Shown here one piece after another: positions 57,490-64,000 of a stretch of DNA of 64,000 nucleotides. The DNA is from Psychrilyobacter atlanticus DSM 19335 (GTDB lineage: Bacteria > Fusobacteriota > Fusobacteriia > Fusobacteriales > Fusobacteriaceae). Position numbers and translations under genes: made by a program. The stretch lies in assembly GCF_000426625.1 (NCBI RefSeq), contig NZ_KE384548.1, positions 310,001 to 374,000 on the forward strand, written 5' to 3'. The number at the start of each line of letters is the position of its first letter. Position 1 is the first letter of the stretch. The notes beneath the pieces are model-generated. The model did no database searches and was not told the origin of the DNA. It saw only the letters and a program-made list of their open reading frames with translations.

Positions 57490-57549
57490 TTTTTATGAAT
57501 AAAGAGAATATTTTGGTATACTATAAAAAAGAGTAATTAGGAGGTAGTA

Positions 57550-58701
57550 ATGAAAAAGAGTAAGTTAGTATTTATATTGTTGTTAGGCTTGATCCTTATG
57601 GGGTGTAGTAATGCGGAGGAGAGGATAAATAATAAAGCGATCTCCGAGATTGATAGGGGAAATTATATAAAAGCGTCTTATTTATTAAATGATGCTATAA
57701 AGATAAACCCTAATTATCTTGACGGGATGGTAAATTATAGAAATGTTTATCCAAGGGCACTGGACCAGGCGGTTGAAAAGATAGGTGAGTATCAAAAAGT
57801 ATCCGATTATAAATTAGAGGCTTATGCCTATGAAGATCTACTAAAATTAAAAAATAATTATTATTACGCAGATGATCTTGTTCATCAAAAATTAGGACTG
57901 AGTTTAGAGATCCCAACAATTGAGGAACTGTATAAATTGAAGAGTACAATGGGCGAAATATACTATAGTGCGGGAAATGAGCTGGAAGAAAGGAAGTTAA
58001 ACAGGGGAGAAAAAAGAGAAAAGTATTTTCTCTATGAAAGAGGTGTCGAGTTATCGCCGAAGTATAAAGATATTGTAGATCGTCGTGAAAAAGCTTATAA
58101 AGAAGCTTTAGTTAAAGCCATGATGGAATTTTCTAAAAATACTCCTAGCCTGTATAGAAATAACCTAGAAAGTCAGGTGAAGGGAAATATTGCTAAGGGT
58201 AAAAAAAGAGATCTTATAAGGATAACTTCTCTTGATCAGAAAAAATTTAGAGATGCATGGGAAAATAATAAAGTTGATCATATGATAAATACAGGGATAA
58301 AAATAAACTTAAATTATATAACCTCAACTCCGGAATCTATAAAAAAATCTATAACGCCATTAACCTGGTCGGAGCAATATGTGGCTAATACTAAAAATGG
58401 TCCCGTAGTAAAAAATATTAAAAAAACATATTTTAAACATGATTTTTATAAATCGGCAGGTGTAAAAGTGAGTTTTACATATACTATGAAAGATATTTCT
58501 ACCGGTGAAATCATAGGATCAGGAACTTTTGACGGAGTAGGAGAGGATAGTTATAGATGGTCTACCTTTTCAGGGAATCTTCCCAAAAGTCAGGGAAGGG
58601 GAACCTATGTAAGAAAATTAAAATCTAAAAAAGAATTGACAGAGATGGCATTGTCAGATGCAGTATCTAAGATGTCACAAGATATATCAGATAAAATATA
58701 G
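57550..58701 (+). CDS. TPR-containing lipoprotein of unknown function
   Basis: This 383-residue protein starts KKSKLVFILLLGLILMGCSN with an L-M-G-C lipobox, so it is a lipoprotein attached at Cys19. After it, EERINNKAISEIDRGNYIKASYLLNDAIKINPNY forms TPR-like helical repeats to about residue 200. The C-terminal half (about 210-380) is beta-rich with GSGTFDGVGEDSYRWSTFSGNLP. I do not recognise a family for the second half. Start: ATG after TTAGGAGG. The gene stands alone, between the repeats and the pseudouridine genes. It is likely an envelope protein with a scaffolding role; the function is unknown. Confidence 0.7.
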   Translation: MKKSKLVFILLLGLILMGCSNAEERINNKAISEIDRGNYIKASYLLNDAIKINPNYLDGMVNYRNVYPRALDQAVEKIGEYQKVSDYKLEAYAYEDLLKLKNNYYYADDLVHQKLGLSLEIPTIEELYKLKSTMGEIYYSAGNELEERKLNRGEKREKYFLYERGVELSPKYKDIVDRREKAYKEALVKAMMEFSKNTPSLYRNNLESQVKGNIAKGKKRDLIRITSLDQKKFRDAWENNKVDHMINTGIKINLNYITSTPESIKKSITPLTWSEQYVANTKNGPVVKNIKKTYFKHDFYKSAGVKVSFTYTMKDISTGEIIGSGTFDGVGEDSYRWSTFSGNLPKSQGRGTYVRKLKSKKELTEMALSDAVSKMSQDISDKI

Positions 58702-58765
58702 TTGACAAAACAATAGATGTGTATTAAACTAATATTAAGAAATAAACATTAATTAAGGAGTGATC

Positions 58766-59875
58766 ATGACTAATAGGGAAAGGGAAGTTTTAAAATTAAT
58801 TGAAAGCAACCCCATGATCTCCCAAGAGGAGATAGCAAATAACCTTGGAATAACAAGGTCTTCTGTAGCAGTTCATATAAGCAACCTTATGAAAAAAGGT
58901 GTGATTATGGGGAAGGGATATGTTTTATCTAAGGAAGAATCTTACATTTGTGTAGTTGGGGGATCAAATATTGATATCCAGGGATATCCTAAAGATTCAC
59001 TTATTCTAGGAGATTCCAATCCAGGAAGTGTAAAAACATCTTTAGGTGGTGTAGGGAGAAATATTGCAGAAAATCTTACAAGGTTAGGGGTAAAAACTAA
59101 ATTTTTGAGTGTTGTAGGAGATGATGAGAATGGGAAAAAAATTCTCACTCACGCTAAATCAATAGATCTTCATATGGAAAATACCTTGGTGGTTAAGGGA
59201 GAAAGTACTTCTACCTACCTCTGTGTATTGGATGAAAAAAGAGATATGAATGTAGCTATATCTTATATGGATATCTTAAAAAATATGGATATAGACTATA
59301 TAAAAAAGAATGACTATATCATTAAAAATTCAAAATTTTGTATTATAGATGCCAACCTTCCAGAAATTTTAGAATATCTGGTAACTACCTATGATGTGCC
59401 ATTTATTTTAGATACGGTATCTGCAAGTAAAGCTAAAAAAATAAAGGATTTGGTGGGATATTTTCACACTATAAAACCAAATAAGATGGAAGCTGAAGTT
59501 CTATCTGGAATAGCTATAAATAGTGAAGCAGATCTTAAAAAAGCAGGTCAGTACTTTGTAGATAAAGGAGTAAAGAATGTCTTTATTACCTTAGGGGCAG
59601 AGGGAGTATACTATAAAACTCCAAATATTGAGGGGATTGTAGTTCCACCTACAATGGAGATGGTAGGAGCCACAGGAGCAGGAGATGCTTTTGTAGCAGG
59701 ATTAACTTATGGGTTGTTTAATAATAAAGATATAGAAGAAGAAATAAGGTTTGCTATTGGAGCATCAATCTTGGCGATATCTTCTGAAGAGACGATAAAT
59801 CCAAATATAACATCTAGTTTGGTAAAAAAAACAATAGAAAAATTAAATTTTGAAAATAATAAAATAATTTTATAA
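58766..59875 (+). CDS. psuK: PfkB-family pseudouridine kinase with N-terminal HTH
   Basis: This 369-residue protein starts at ATG 58766 (AAGGAG, 5 nt upstream; an in-frame GTG at 58760 overlaps the SD). Residues 1-58 are a winged HTH (NREREVLKLIESNPMISQEE, NNLGITRSSVAVHI). Then comes a PfkB kinase with CVVGGSNIDIQG, SLGGVGRNIAENLTRLG and the catalytic GATGAGDAFVAGLTYG. Fused HTH-PfkB proteins of this form sit next to pseudouridine glycosidase genes. Here psuG is the next gene, so pseudouridine is the probable substrate. The HTH may make it an autoregulator of the operon. Confidence 0.85.
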   Translation: MTNREREVLKLIESNPMISQEEIANNLGITRSSVAVHISNLMKKGVIMGKGYVLSKEESYICVVGGSNIDIQGYPKDSLILGDSNPGSVKTSLGGVGRNIAENLTRLGVKTKFLSVVGDDENGKKILTHAKSIDLHMENTLVVKGESTSTYLCVLDEKRDMNVAISYMDILKNMDIDYIKKNDYIIKNSKFCIIDANLPEILEYLVTTYDVPFILDTVSASKAKKIKDLVGYFHTIKPNKMEAEVLSGIAINSEADLKKAGQYFVDKGVKNVFITLGAEGVYYKTPNIEGIVVPPTMEMVGATGAGDAFVAGLTYGLFNNKDIEEEIRFAIGASILAISSEETINPNITSSLVKKTIEKLNFENNKIIL

Positions 59876-59890
59876 TAAAAGGAGTATATT

Positions 59891-60814
59891 ATGTTAATTT
59901 ATGAAAAGTATGTAGACATCAGCACTGAAGTTATGGAAGCGTTAGATAATGGTAAACCTGTAGTAGCACTAGAATCAACTATTATTTCCCATGGAATGCC
60001 TTATCCTATGAATGTGGAGACTGCAATTAAAGTTGAAGATATAATCAGAGAGGGTGGAGCTGTTCCGGCAACCATTGCAATCTTAAATGGTAGATTAAAA
60101 GTAGGATTAACAAAGGAAGAGATAGACTATCTTGGAAAAGCTGGAGAAAAAGTTATTAAAACCAGTAGAAGAGATATTCCATTTATTATTGCAAAACAAT
60201 TGGATGGTGCAACGACTGTAGCTTCGACAATGATAATCGCTAATATAGCAGGAATTAAAGTGTTCGCTACCGGTGGTATTGGAGGAGTGCACAGGGGAGC
60301 AGAGACAAGTTTTGATATATCTGCCGATTTAGAAGAGTTAGGAAGAACAGATGTGGCTGTAGTTTGTGCAGGAGCAAAATCTATATTAGATATAAACTTA
60401 ACTTTAGAATATTTAGAGACAAAGGGAGTTCCTGTAGTAGGGTACCAAACAGATGAATTACCTGCTTTTTACACTAGAAAAAGTGGATTTAAGGTAGATT
60501 ATAATATTCAAACGCCTAGTGAATTAGCACTTGCTTTAAAAGCTAAATGGGATCTACACCTAAATGGAGGGTTTGTAATAGCTAATCCAATTCCTGAAAA
60601 ATATGAGATGGATTTTGATGTGATTACTAATGCTATTAACAAAGCTGTAGAAGAAGCTGAAAGATTAGGAATAAAAGGGAAAGAAAGTACGCCATTTTTA
60701 TTAGCTAAGGTAAAAGAGTTAACTGGTGGAGATTCACTTGAATCAAACATTGAGTTAGTTTACAACAATGCAAAATTAGCTGCAAAATTAGCTGTAGAAT
60801 ACTCAAAATTGTAG
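59891..60814 (+). CDS. psuG: Pseudouridine-5'-phosphate glycosidase
   Basis: This 307-residue protein has the PsuG signature opening: VVALESTIISHGMPYPMNVETA, then GAVPATIAILNGRLKVGL, TTVASTMIIANIAGIKVFATGGIGGVHRGAE and KSGFKVDYNIQTPSE. The length is standard. It breaks the C-C bond of pseudouridine-5'-phosphate into uracil and ribose-5-phosphate. It follows the kinase by 15 nt with SD AAAGGAG, so PsuK and PsuG convert pseudouridine from RNA turnover into usable products. A YjiH-like transporter follows, which may import the nucleoside. Confidence 0.95.
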   Translation: MLIYEKYVDISTEVMEALDNGKPVVALESTIISHGMPYPMNVETAIKVEDIIREGGAVPATIAILNGRLKVGLTKEEIDYLGKAGEKVIKTSRRDIPFIIAKQLDGATTVASTMIIANIAGIKVFATGGIGGVHRGAETSFDISADLEELGRTDVAVVCAGAKSILDINLTLEYLETKGVPVVGYQTDELPAFYTRKSGFKVDYNIQTPSELALALKAKWDLHLNGGFVIANPIPEKYEMDFDVITNAINKAVEEAERLGIKGKESTPFLLAKVKELTGGDSLESNIELVYNNAKLAAKLAVEYSKL

Positions 60815-60904
60815 TAAAAATATAAGATCTTCTTGCTAATAAGTTCACAATGGTGTATCTTATTTGGGAGGGAGATTTTTTTTTGTAAAAAAAGGGAGGA
60901 ACAA

Positions 60905-62071
60905 ATGAACAAAAAGTACAAAAAATCCATTAGTTTGGAGGGGATACTTGCAATTTTATTGATTATTGGAGGTGTATTTTACACAGCCAATACAATGGGT
61001 GGAATAAACATGATTAACACAATAATGAAAACCGCTCATGATTTACTCTTGAATACGGTGTTTTTCATAATGGGGATAGCTGTTTTAGCAGGAGCTTTAG
61101 CCGGTGTATTATCAGAATTTGGAGTAATATCTATAGTTAATCGAGTTTTATCACCACTGATGAAACCAATTTATAATCTACCAGGGGCGGCAGTCTTAGG
61201 GGTTATAACTACTTATCTATCTGATAATCCTGCAGTTATAACTTTGGCCGAAGATAAGGGCTTTAGAAAATATTTTAAAAAATTCCAATTACCGGCTTTG
61301 ACTAATTTAGGAACATCTTTTGGGATGGGATTAGTAGTTTCGGCTTTCATGGTAGCCCAGAGTACTGTGGCAGGGGAAAGTTTGATAGTCCCAGTAATAC
61401 TTGGGAATGTTGGAGCTTTTATAGGAAGTATAGTCAGTGTAAACCTTATGTTGATGTTTACGAAAAAACTATATGGTACAGAGGAATATATTGATGGAAA
61501 TAATAAATTTGACTCTAATGCAGATATACTGAATTACCGTGAAGTAAGGGAAGGAAGCGTTACTGGAAGAGGGCTAGAAGCTGCTTTAGAAGGCGGGAAA
61601 ACAGGGGTTAAGATGGGACTAGAAATAATCCCGGGAGTTCTTATTATATGTACTATGGTAATGATGCTGACAAATGGACCAAGTCCAGATGGATATACCG
61701 GTGCAGCCTATGAAGGAATAAAATTACTGCCTTTTATAGGAGATAAATTATCATTTATATTTACACCGATATTTGGATTTCAGCATTCAGAAGCGCTGGC
61801 TTTCCCTATTACATCCCTAGGAGCAGTAGGAGCAGCTATAAGTTTGGTACCACAGCTTTTGAGAGATAAATTGATTGGTGGAAATGAAATAGCAGTATTT
61901 ACAGCAATGGGGATGTGCTGGAGTGGTTATTTGAGTACCCATGTAGCTATGATGGACAGTTTAAAATTTAGAAATCTCACTGGTAAGGCTATATTCAGTC
62001 ACACTATAGCGGGATTGGTAGCGGGATCTTCTGCACATTTTTTATTTGTTTTTTATAGTTCATTTATGTAA
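60905..62071 (+). CDS. YjiH-like nucleoside-recognition (Gate) membrane protein
   Basis: This 388-residue inner-membrane protein starts at ATG 60905 (GGGAGG, 6 nt upstream); a longer frame to 60833 lacks an SD. It has 8 to 10 hydrophobic segments with two Gate-type regions: LAGALAGVLSEFGVISIVNRVL-type in the first half and LIICTMVMMLTNGPSPDG in the second. This fits the YjiH/nucleoside-recognition family. Such proteins are often neighbours of nucleoside or peptide catabolic genes. Being third in the pseudouridine cluster, it may transport pseudouridine, but the transport function of the family is not firmly established. Confidence 0.75.
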   Translation: MNKKYKKSISLEGILAILLIIGGVFYTANTMGGINMINTIMKTAHDLLLNTVFFIMGIAVLAGALAGVLSEFGVISIVNRVLSPLMKPIYNLPGAAVLGVITTYLSDNPAVITLAEDKGFRKYFKKFQLPALTNLGTSFGMGLVVSAFMVAQSTVAGESLIVPVILGNVGAFIGSIVSVNLMLMFTKKLYGTEEYIDGNNKFDSNADILNYREVREGSVTGRGLEAALEGGKTGVKMGLEIIPGVLIICTMVMMLTNGPSPDGYTGAAYEGIKLLPFIGDKLSFIFTPIFGFQHSEALAFPITSLGAVGAAISLVPQLLRDKLIGGNEIAVFTAMGMCWSGYLSTHVAMMDSLKFRNLTGKAIFSHTIAGLVAGSSAHFLFVFYSSFM

Positions 62072-62084
62072 AAATAATATTATC

Positions 62085-62117
62085 AAGGAGTTTTCTAAAA
62101 AGAAAACTCCTTTTTTA
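62085..62117 (+). terminator. Terminator of the pseudouridine operon
   Basis: AAGGAGTTTTCT pairs with AGAAAACTCCTT around AAAA, then TTTTTT. Confidence 0.92.
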
Positions 62118-62221
62118 GTTGATTTTATACATCTCTTTTTAAATAAAGTTGCAAATGTTTCATTTATCATATATAATGATTAACATATAGTTTGATAATC
62201 AAAATTAATTAGGAGGAAAAC

Positions 62222-62512
62222 ATGATAGCAATAATTGGAGGAGTAAAAGGAATAGAATTTGAATATAAGGGATTGATGAAGAAAAATAATCTTAAGTGTA
62301 AAATATATAATCAAAATTGTCCGAATTTTGAGAAAAAGATAAAAAATTGCGAAGCCTGTATAATGTTTACCAATACAGTAAGTCATAAACTTTCAACTTC
62401 ATGTAATAAGGTCTGTAAGAAAAATGATATAAAATTAATAAGAGTTCATTCAAGTAGTATAAATAAATTAAAAGAAAGTATCTGCGAAGTATGCGAATAT
62501 TTAGATAATTAG
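62222..62512 (+). CDS. DUF2325 protein (96 aa)
   Basis: This 96-residue protein begins IAIIGGVKGIEFEYKGLMKK, a Rossmann-like start, and contains CEACIMFTNTVSHKLS and late KVCKKNDIKLIRVHSSS. This matches my memory of DUF2325 proteins, which have conserved cysteines and a single alpha/beta domain of unknown function. The conserved cysteines suggest redox or metal involvement. It has a perfect SD (AGGAGG) and lies 9 nt upstream of the DUF2023 gene, so the two form a mini-operon. Function unknown. Confidence 0.65.
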   Translation: MIAIIGGVKGIEFEYKGLMKKNNLKCKIYNQNCPNFEKKIKNCEACIMFTNTVSHKLSTSCNKVCKKNDIKLIRVHSSSINKLKESICEVCEYLDN

Positions 62513-62521
62513 GAGGAAAAG

Positions 62522-62848
62522 ATGAAGGTATTTGTTCACCATATATATGAATATGAAAAAGGATTAAGAAATTTAGTTTTACATACAACATCTAAAGAAA
62601 ACCTTGAGATGATTGAGATGAAGTTAGGGAATAGGAAGATCAATTATAAGATCTATGAAACAAAAAATGGAAAACTCAATATTTTTTTTGGAGCAGAGGA
62701 GTGTGTAGAAGTTATAAAAAAAATTGGGAAAGATTATTTGGTAGATTATACAGCAGAGGAAGATTTTATATTAGGGATTATGCTGGGTTATGATAGGAAA
62801 AAGCAATGTGAAAGATTTATGAAATATGATGAAATAAATAGAGCTTAA
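62522..62848 (+). CDS. DUF2023 protein (108 aa)
   Basis: This 108-residue protein begins MKVFVHHIYEYEKGLRNLVLHT and has NLNIFFG-like and ILGIMLGYDRKKQCERFMKY segments that match DUF2023. These small soluble proteins are often found with flavodoxin, ferrous-iron uptake or DUF2325 genes, and their function is unknown. It follows the DUF2325 gene with SD AGGAGG. The end of the gene overlaps a terminator hairpin. I can offer no biochemical role. Confidence 0.7.
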   Translation: MKVFVHHIYEYEKGLRNLVLHTTSKENLEMIEMKLGNRKINYKIYETKNGKLNIFFGAEECVEVIKKIGKDYLVDYTAEEDFILGIMLGYDRKKQCERFMKYDEINRA

Positions 62849-62873
62849 ATAAAGAAAAGCTCTATTTATTTTA
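62832..62873. terminator. Terminator after the DUF2325/DUF2023 pair
   Basis: AAATAAATAGAGCTT (62832-62846) is an exact inverted repeat of AAGCTCTATTTATTT (62857-62871). It overlaps the DUF2023 stop codon and lies between convergent genes. Confidence 0.8.
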
Positions 62874-62883
62874 ATTGTTAATC

Positions 62884-63360
62884 TTATAGGTATATAGAGA
62901 TATCATCTACATGGATATTTAAAACTTGAATTAACTTATTTGGATCGATTTCAATCTGCATCCCTCTTTTTCCACCACTGATGACAATAGTTTCAAAACT
63001 TAGGCAGGAATCTCCAATATAAGTAGGAAAAGATTTTTTCATCCCTAGAGGAGAGCATCCGCCCCTCATATATCCTGTTATTTTTAGGAGATCTTTCATA
63101 TGAATCATCTCAACTTTCTTATTTTTACTGACTTTAGCCAATTTTTTTAAATCTAATTCCATCTCTCCTGAGATACAAGCTACTAGATAGCCAGTTTTAT
63201 CTCCTAAAAGGACTAAAGTTTTAAAAATTCTATCGATATCAACCTTAGTTTTTTTTGCCATAGCTACAGCACTGAGATCGGATTCGTCATATTCATATTC
63301 ATTTATCACATATGGAATTTTATTTTTATCTAGGATTCTCATAGCGTTTGTTTTTTTCAT
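62884..63360 (-). CDS. ybaK: Cys-tRNA(Pro)/Cys-tRNA(Cys) deacylase, YbaK/EbsC family
   Basis: This 158-residue protein matches YbaK in length and pattern. The N-terminal TNAMRILDKNKIPYVINEYEYD is the family opening. VDIDRIFKTLVLLGDKTGYLVACISGEMELDLKKLAK contains the K-T-L catalytic Lys region, and GGCSPLGMKKSFPTYIGDS is the GxSPxG loop. It removes cysteine mischarged onto tRNA(Pro), so it works in translation quality control. It overlaps the upstream MerR-family gene by 4 nt (ATGA), which suggests one transcript read on the minus strand. Confidence 0.93.
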   Translation of the reverse strand: MKKTNAMRILDKNKIPYVINEYEYDESDLSAVAMAKKTKVDIDRIFKTLVLLGDKTGYLVACISGEMELDLKKLAKVSKNKKVEMIHMKDLLKITGYMRGGCSPLGMKKSFPTYIGDSCLSFETIVISGGKRGMQIEIDPNKLIQVLNIHVDDISIYL

Positions 63361-64000
63361 AATTCCTCCTCTATCTTAAACAATATTTCACTTAAATAAT
63401 CATCGACTGAACTTGATGTATGAGCGCCTAAGATAGCCCTACCATAAGCTTTACCAGCTGATTTTAATTGATTCTCTTCCAAGTATTCTTTGATTTTTTT
63501 CATGGCAGGTTCATTATATGTTTTAGGATTACCTCTGTAGATTAGAGATATATATAATCCCCCAGACATTAAATATTCATTTTCTGCTTTTTTATTTTTG
63601 GAAAGTTCATGGATTAAACCATTACAGCTATATCTCCCCTCCAATAATTCATCTACATCTAACAATCCATAGACTTTACCCTCTATTTCATCAGTTTTTT
63701 TCTTGAGTGTCATACCTATCTGGTACAATTCAGGTTTCTCCACTATATTTATTGGTTCAAATTCAATTTTTTCAAATTTAGTTTTATATACTTTAATTAT
63801 CTTTATCTCAAAAGTTTCGTTGATCTCTGGAGTAGATTTGAGTTTTGCTATATGATTGTCTACGCCGATCTTTAATTTCTTTAAATTTTTTATCTCATCT
63901 TCTATTTTTTTTGAAATAATAATTAATTCATCTAGGAGGCCGCCTCTATTCTTAATTTCTTTTATCTTTTTTAAAGAAACTCCCATCTTTTTCAGTGAGA
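63357..64000 (-). CDS. MerR-family regulator with C-terminal effector-binding domain (partial, 5' end outside)
   Basis: The frame is open to the edge of the window; the ATG at 63986 is internal. The visible N-terminal part (SLKKMGVSLKKIKEIKNRGG and then a long coiled coil, IISKKIEDEIKNLKKLK) corresponds to the second half of a MerR DNA-binding domain and dimerisation helix. From about residue 60 the chain becomes a GyrI-like/SOUL-type effector-binding domain (beta-rich, ending YLSEILFKIE). Relatives such as BmrR respond to bulky cationic drugs. The target promoter is not visible. Overlap with ybaK suggests co-transcription. Confidence 0.7.
   Translation of the reverse strand, partial: SLKKMGVSLKKIKEIKNRGGLLDELIIISKKIEDEIKNLKKLKIGVDNHIAKLKSTPEINETFEIKIIKVYKTKFEKIEFEPINIVEKPELYQIGMTLKKKTDEIEGKVYGLLDVDELLEGRYSCNGLIHELSKNKKAENEYLMSGGLYISLIYRGNPKTYNEPAMKKIKEYLEENQLKSAGKAYGRAILGAHTSSSVDDYLSEILFKIEEEL

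Noticed and set aside
1-64000. CRISPR arrays, rRNA or tRNA genes, transposases, prophage genes
   Set aside because: I found no regularly spaced repeats, no cloverleaf or rRNA sequence I could recognise and no transposase or phage structural motifs. This was by eye; a tRNA scan would settle the tRNA question.

Overview
The window is very AT-rich, densely coded, and looks like chromosome from an anaerobic fermenting bacterium, most probably a member of the Fusobacteriota (Ilyobacter/Propionigenium/Psychrilyobacter/Fusobacterium type); a low-GC Clostridia-like host is the alternative. The assignment is inference. It rests on base composition, the glycyl radical enzyme, class III fructose-bisphosphatase, PPDK with its CcpN/PPSR partners, the YkoEDC thiamine transporter, and a formiminotransferase/FchA histidine route. 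I saw no rRNA, tRNA, CRISPR array or insertion sequence.

Layout. 1-5.7 kb: end of a LacI-family regulator; an aminoglycoside-phosphotransferase-like kinase plus MFS exporter behind a 10-codon leader ORF and attenuator (drug-inducible type); a LysE exporter; an M1-like peptidase; an XRE-cupin regulator. 5.9-13.7 kb: a trans-4-hydroxyproline module (HypD activase, HypD, ProC), then PpnP, a POT peptide transporter and an Xaa-Pro aminopeptidase, which together suggest use of collagen-type peptides. 13.8-21.7 kb: a two-component system surrounded by small exported proteins, a NapH-like ferredoxin, a HAD phosphatase, a MurG-like/GT2 fusion and DedA. Five promoters here carry the same 11-bp tandem repeat (TATAAGAA, 11-bp period) at a fixed distance from the -10, so this is probably one local regulon.

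21.9-32.2 kb: an accessory region with an LD-carboxypeptidase, a VOC protein, an FMN reductase interrupted by TGA, a cytidine deaminase remnant, two divergent PLD-helicase-DUF3427 proteins (the second coupled to a Nudix hydrolase; the best candidate for an uncharacterised defence or nucleic-acid system), and a tandem pair of COG3904-like proteins, one truncated. 32.4-41.9 kb: an HD-GYP-like protein, a PaaK/CapK-like adenylate-forming enzyme, an AbgT transporter, a formate/nitrite channel, and the lower histidine pathway (glutamate formiminotransferase, HutI, FchA) with an M42 peptidase. 42-44.8 kb: a DUF134 regulator, two NifX-like proteins and two ferredoxin-containing MinD ATPases, with a perfect 14-bp palindrome as candidate operator.

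45-57.3 kb: a gluconeogenic block (Fbp, CcpN, PPSR, PPDK) followed by a TPP-riboswitch thiamine operon (thiM, thiED fusion, tenA, ykoE, ykoD, ykoC). 57.5-64 kb: a TPR lipoprotein, pseudouridine catabolism (PsuK with fused HTH, PsuG, YjiH-like transporter), a DUF2325/DUF2023 pair, a YbaK deacylase and a MerR-family regulator running off the window.

Two patterns cut across the window. Three genes appear to start at AUA or AUU behind good Shine-Dalgarno sequences (15071, 47707, 54489/54492). A dispersed hairpin, GCAACrTCAyGTTGC, occurs four times and brackets the thiamine operon.
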